From positions 32,697,523 to 32,761,522 of the forward strand of contig OY829543.1 in assembly GCA_963691705.1 (NCBI GenBank): DNA of 64,000 nt. Reading direction: 5' to 3'. Under the pieces are notes generated by a model, which was not told the DNA's origin, did not search any database, and worked only from the letters and a program-made list of their open reading frames with translations. Positions 63,104 to 64,000 of this stretch are shown here, piece after piece (position 1 is the first letter of the stretch; each line of letters starts with the position of its first letter). Both the position numbers and the translations under genes were made by a program. The stretch comes from Viola odorata (Eukaryota > Streptophyta > Magnoliopsida > Malpighiales > Violaceae).

Positions 63104-64000
63104 TACCGGTAGTCGAAGCCGTCAAAAATAATAAATATAACCTGCTACTAATGCACACAAAGGATTGCGTATAATGGTAACAGGGTCAAACTCAAGGACT
63201 AGGGGTAGACGCTCGCTTCAGTGTATGACAAACCAAACCAAACCGAAACTGTAACAAGGCGGGTTCTTGAAAGAGTTTCTTGACTAATGACTAAGAAAAC
63301 AATAACAAACATAAATAAAATAAGTAAGAAATCAATAGAGAGAAGGTCCTCGGTAGAAATCTATCTCTGGTTGCATTTGTGGTCTGCCGCTCATCGGTGC
63401 AAGGATCGACTATCCCTGGCTAGTAGATGTGCTATAGGTACCAGGTACGTTTAGGTCCCCTGCTTTCCTTCGTACGAGAAACTACCCCAAGGTACGTTTA
63501 TGGGGTAATCTTGACACTTCGTCGTCCTTCAAGGTACATTTATGGAGGCAATACTCAAAGGCCCATTAAGCTAAGGAAATACACACCTAGGGCGAGACAC
63601 TGAGTACGTTCGAGGCACTACCCTAACTACCCATTTAACCCAGCCGAATGAGACCAGGAACCTGATTACTTCCGAACTGATTGTCTACTTTACCCCGCAG
63701 CCTCACATTAGTTATTACTATAAGGATGACTTTAACCGCCTAGGCCTAGTTACTAGTTGATTAGGCTTGCAAACAGTCCTAGGTAATTTTACAGTTTAAT
63801 GTTAAATAAATAAATACAAACCAGAGATGTTTTAAACTCAATTAGACCTCACGGCTTCCCTTAGCAACCTTCGATGATTCCTACCAAGAACAAAGAGCTT
63901 AGCCGTCATATTAAAAATAAAACAAATAAAATAAATAAAGTGCATAATTAAAGAAGAAGAGAATGGAAAAAAGAACTCTTGAATATTACCGGTAGGAGCA
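63104..64000 (-). repeat. Family C LTR inserted in Athila-5 gag, cut by the window edge
   Basis: It matches the Athila-1 3' LTR (16115-16860) at both ends of the visible part and includes a block around 63390-63545 that Athila-1 lacks. It abuts mid-gag codons with no primer site, so it is an inserted LTR, solo or part of a full element beyond 64000. The exact first base is uncertain by a few bp. Confidence 0.8.

Larger units (their letters stand above)
46439..64000 (-). mobile_element. Athila-5: minus-strand element, runs off the right edge
   Basis: The 3' LTR is split in two (46439-46891 and 56574-57599) by the Tat element. To its right come the purine tract, a 3' non-coding region, an env-position ORF, a protease region and gag, ending at an LTR inserted at 63104. 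RT, RNase H and integrase are absent between 59800 and 60300, so a large deletion has occurred. Confidence 0.8.

Noticed and set aside
1..64000. tRNA or rRNA genes
   Set aside because: No cloverleaf or rRNA segment was recognised by eye. tRNA-like matches are only the primer binding sites. A tRNAscan or Infernal run would be needed to be sure.

Overview
This window is plant nuclear DNA, from a flowering plant and most likely a eudicot. It is repeat-rich and shows no convincing host gene. The evidence is the mix of element families: a Sirevirus-type Ty1/copia element, several Athila-type Ty3/gypsy elements whose primer sites resemble tRNA-Asp, a Tat-type Ty3/gypsy element with two RNase H domains and antisense ORFs, a LINE fragment, and hAT-like and foldback DNA transposons. 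The species cannot be named from the sequence alone.

Layout. Positions 1-3777 are AT-rich with no recognisable gene. A 5'-truncated LINE (3780-4420) is split by a nearly intact Sirevirus-like copia element, Copia-1 (4421-12292, minus strand). Its 1267-bp LTRs differ by one base, it is flanked by GTTTC duplications, and one single-base frameshift plus the gag-pol stops separate its ORFs. A 1.08-kb inverted-repeat DNA element follows at 12474-13557.

From about 14.7 kb to the right edge the window is a set of nested Athila-type elements. Athila-4 (plus strand) begins with an LTR at 14684-15977 and a decayed primer site. Athila-1 (minus, 16115-31682, TSD CTAGC) sits inside it and has itself been hit by a degraded copia element (22161-25333) and by two opposite-facing solo LTRs in its RT (26643-28272 and 28360-30016). 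Athila-4 resumes at about 32.8 kb with gag and is cut at 34538 by Athila-6 (minus; LTR 34539-36082). Athila-6 is cut by Athila-2 (plus; LTR 36705-38284, gag-pol 38340-43698, env-position ORF 44244-45970). Athila-2 is cut at 46438 by Athila-5 (minus), which runs off the right edge.

Athila-5 carries three later insertions: the Tat-type element (46892-56573, TSD CTTAC) in its LTR, an hAT-like element (61413-62537, TSD GTGGTTGT) in its gag region, and another Athila LTR from 63104. Every coding region except parts of Copia-1 is broken. The elements encode only retrotransposition functions (capsid, protease, reverse transcriptase, RNase H, integrase) plus accessory ORFs of unknown role: the env-position ORFs of Athila and the antisense ORFs of the Tat element. 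The features most worth following are the palindrome array in the Copia-1 U3, the antisense gene and tandem repeats of the Tat element, the inverted LTR pairs, and the deletions that remove catalytic modules from Athila-2.
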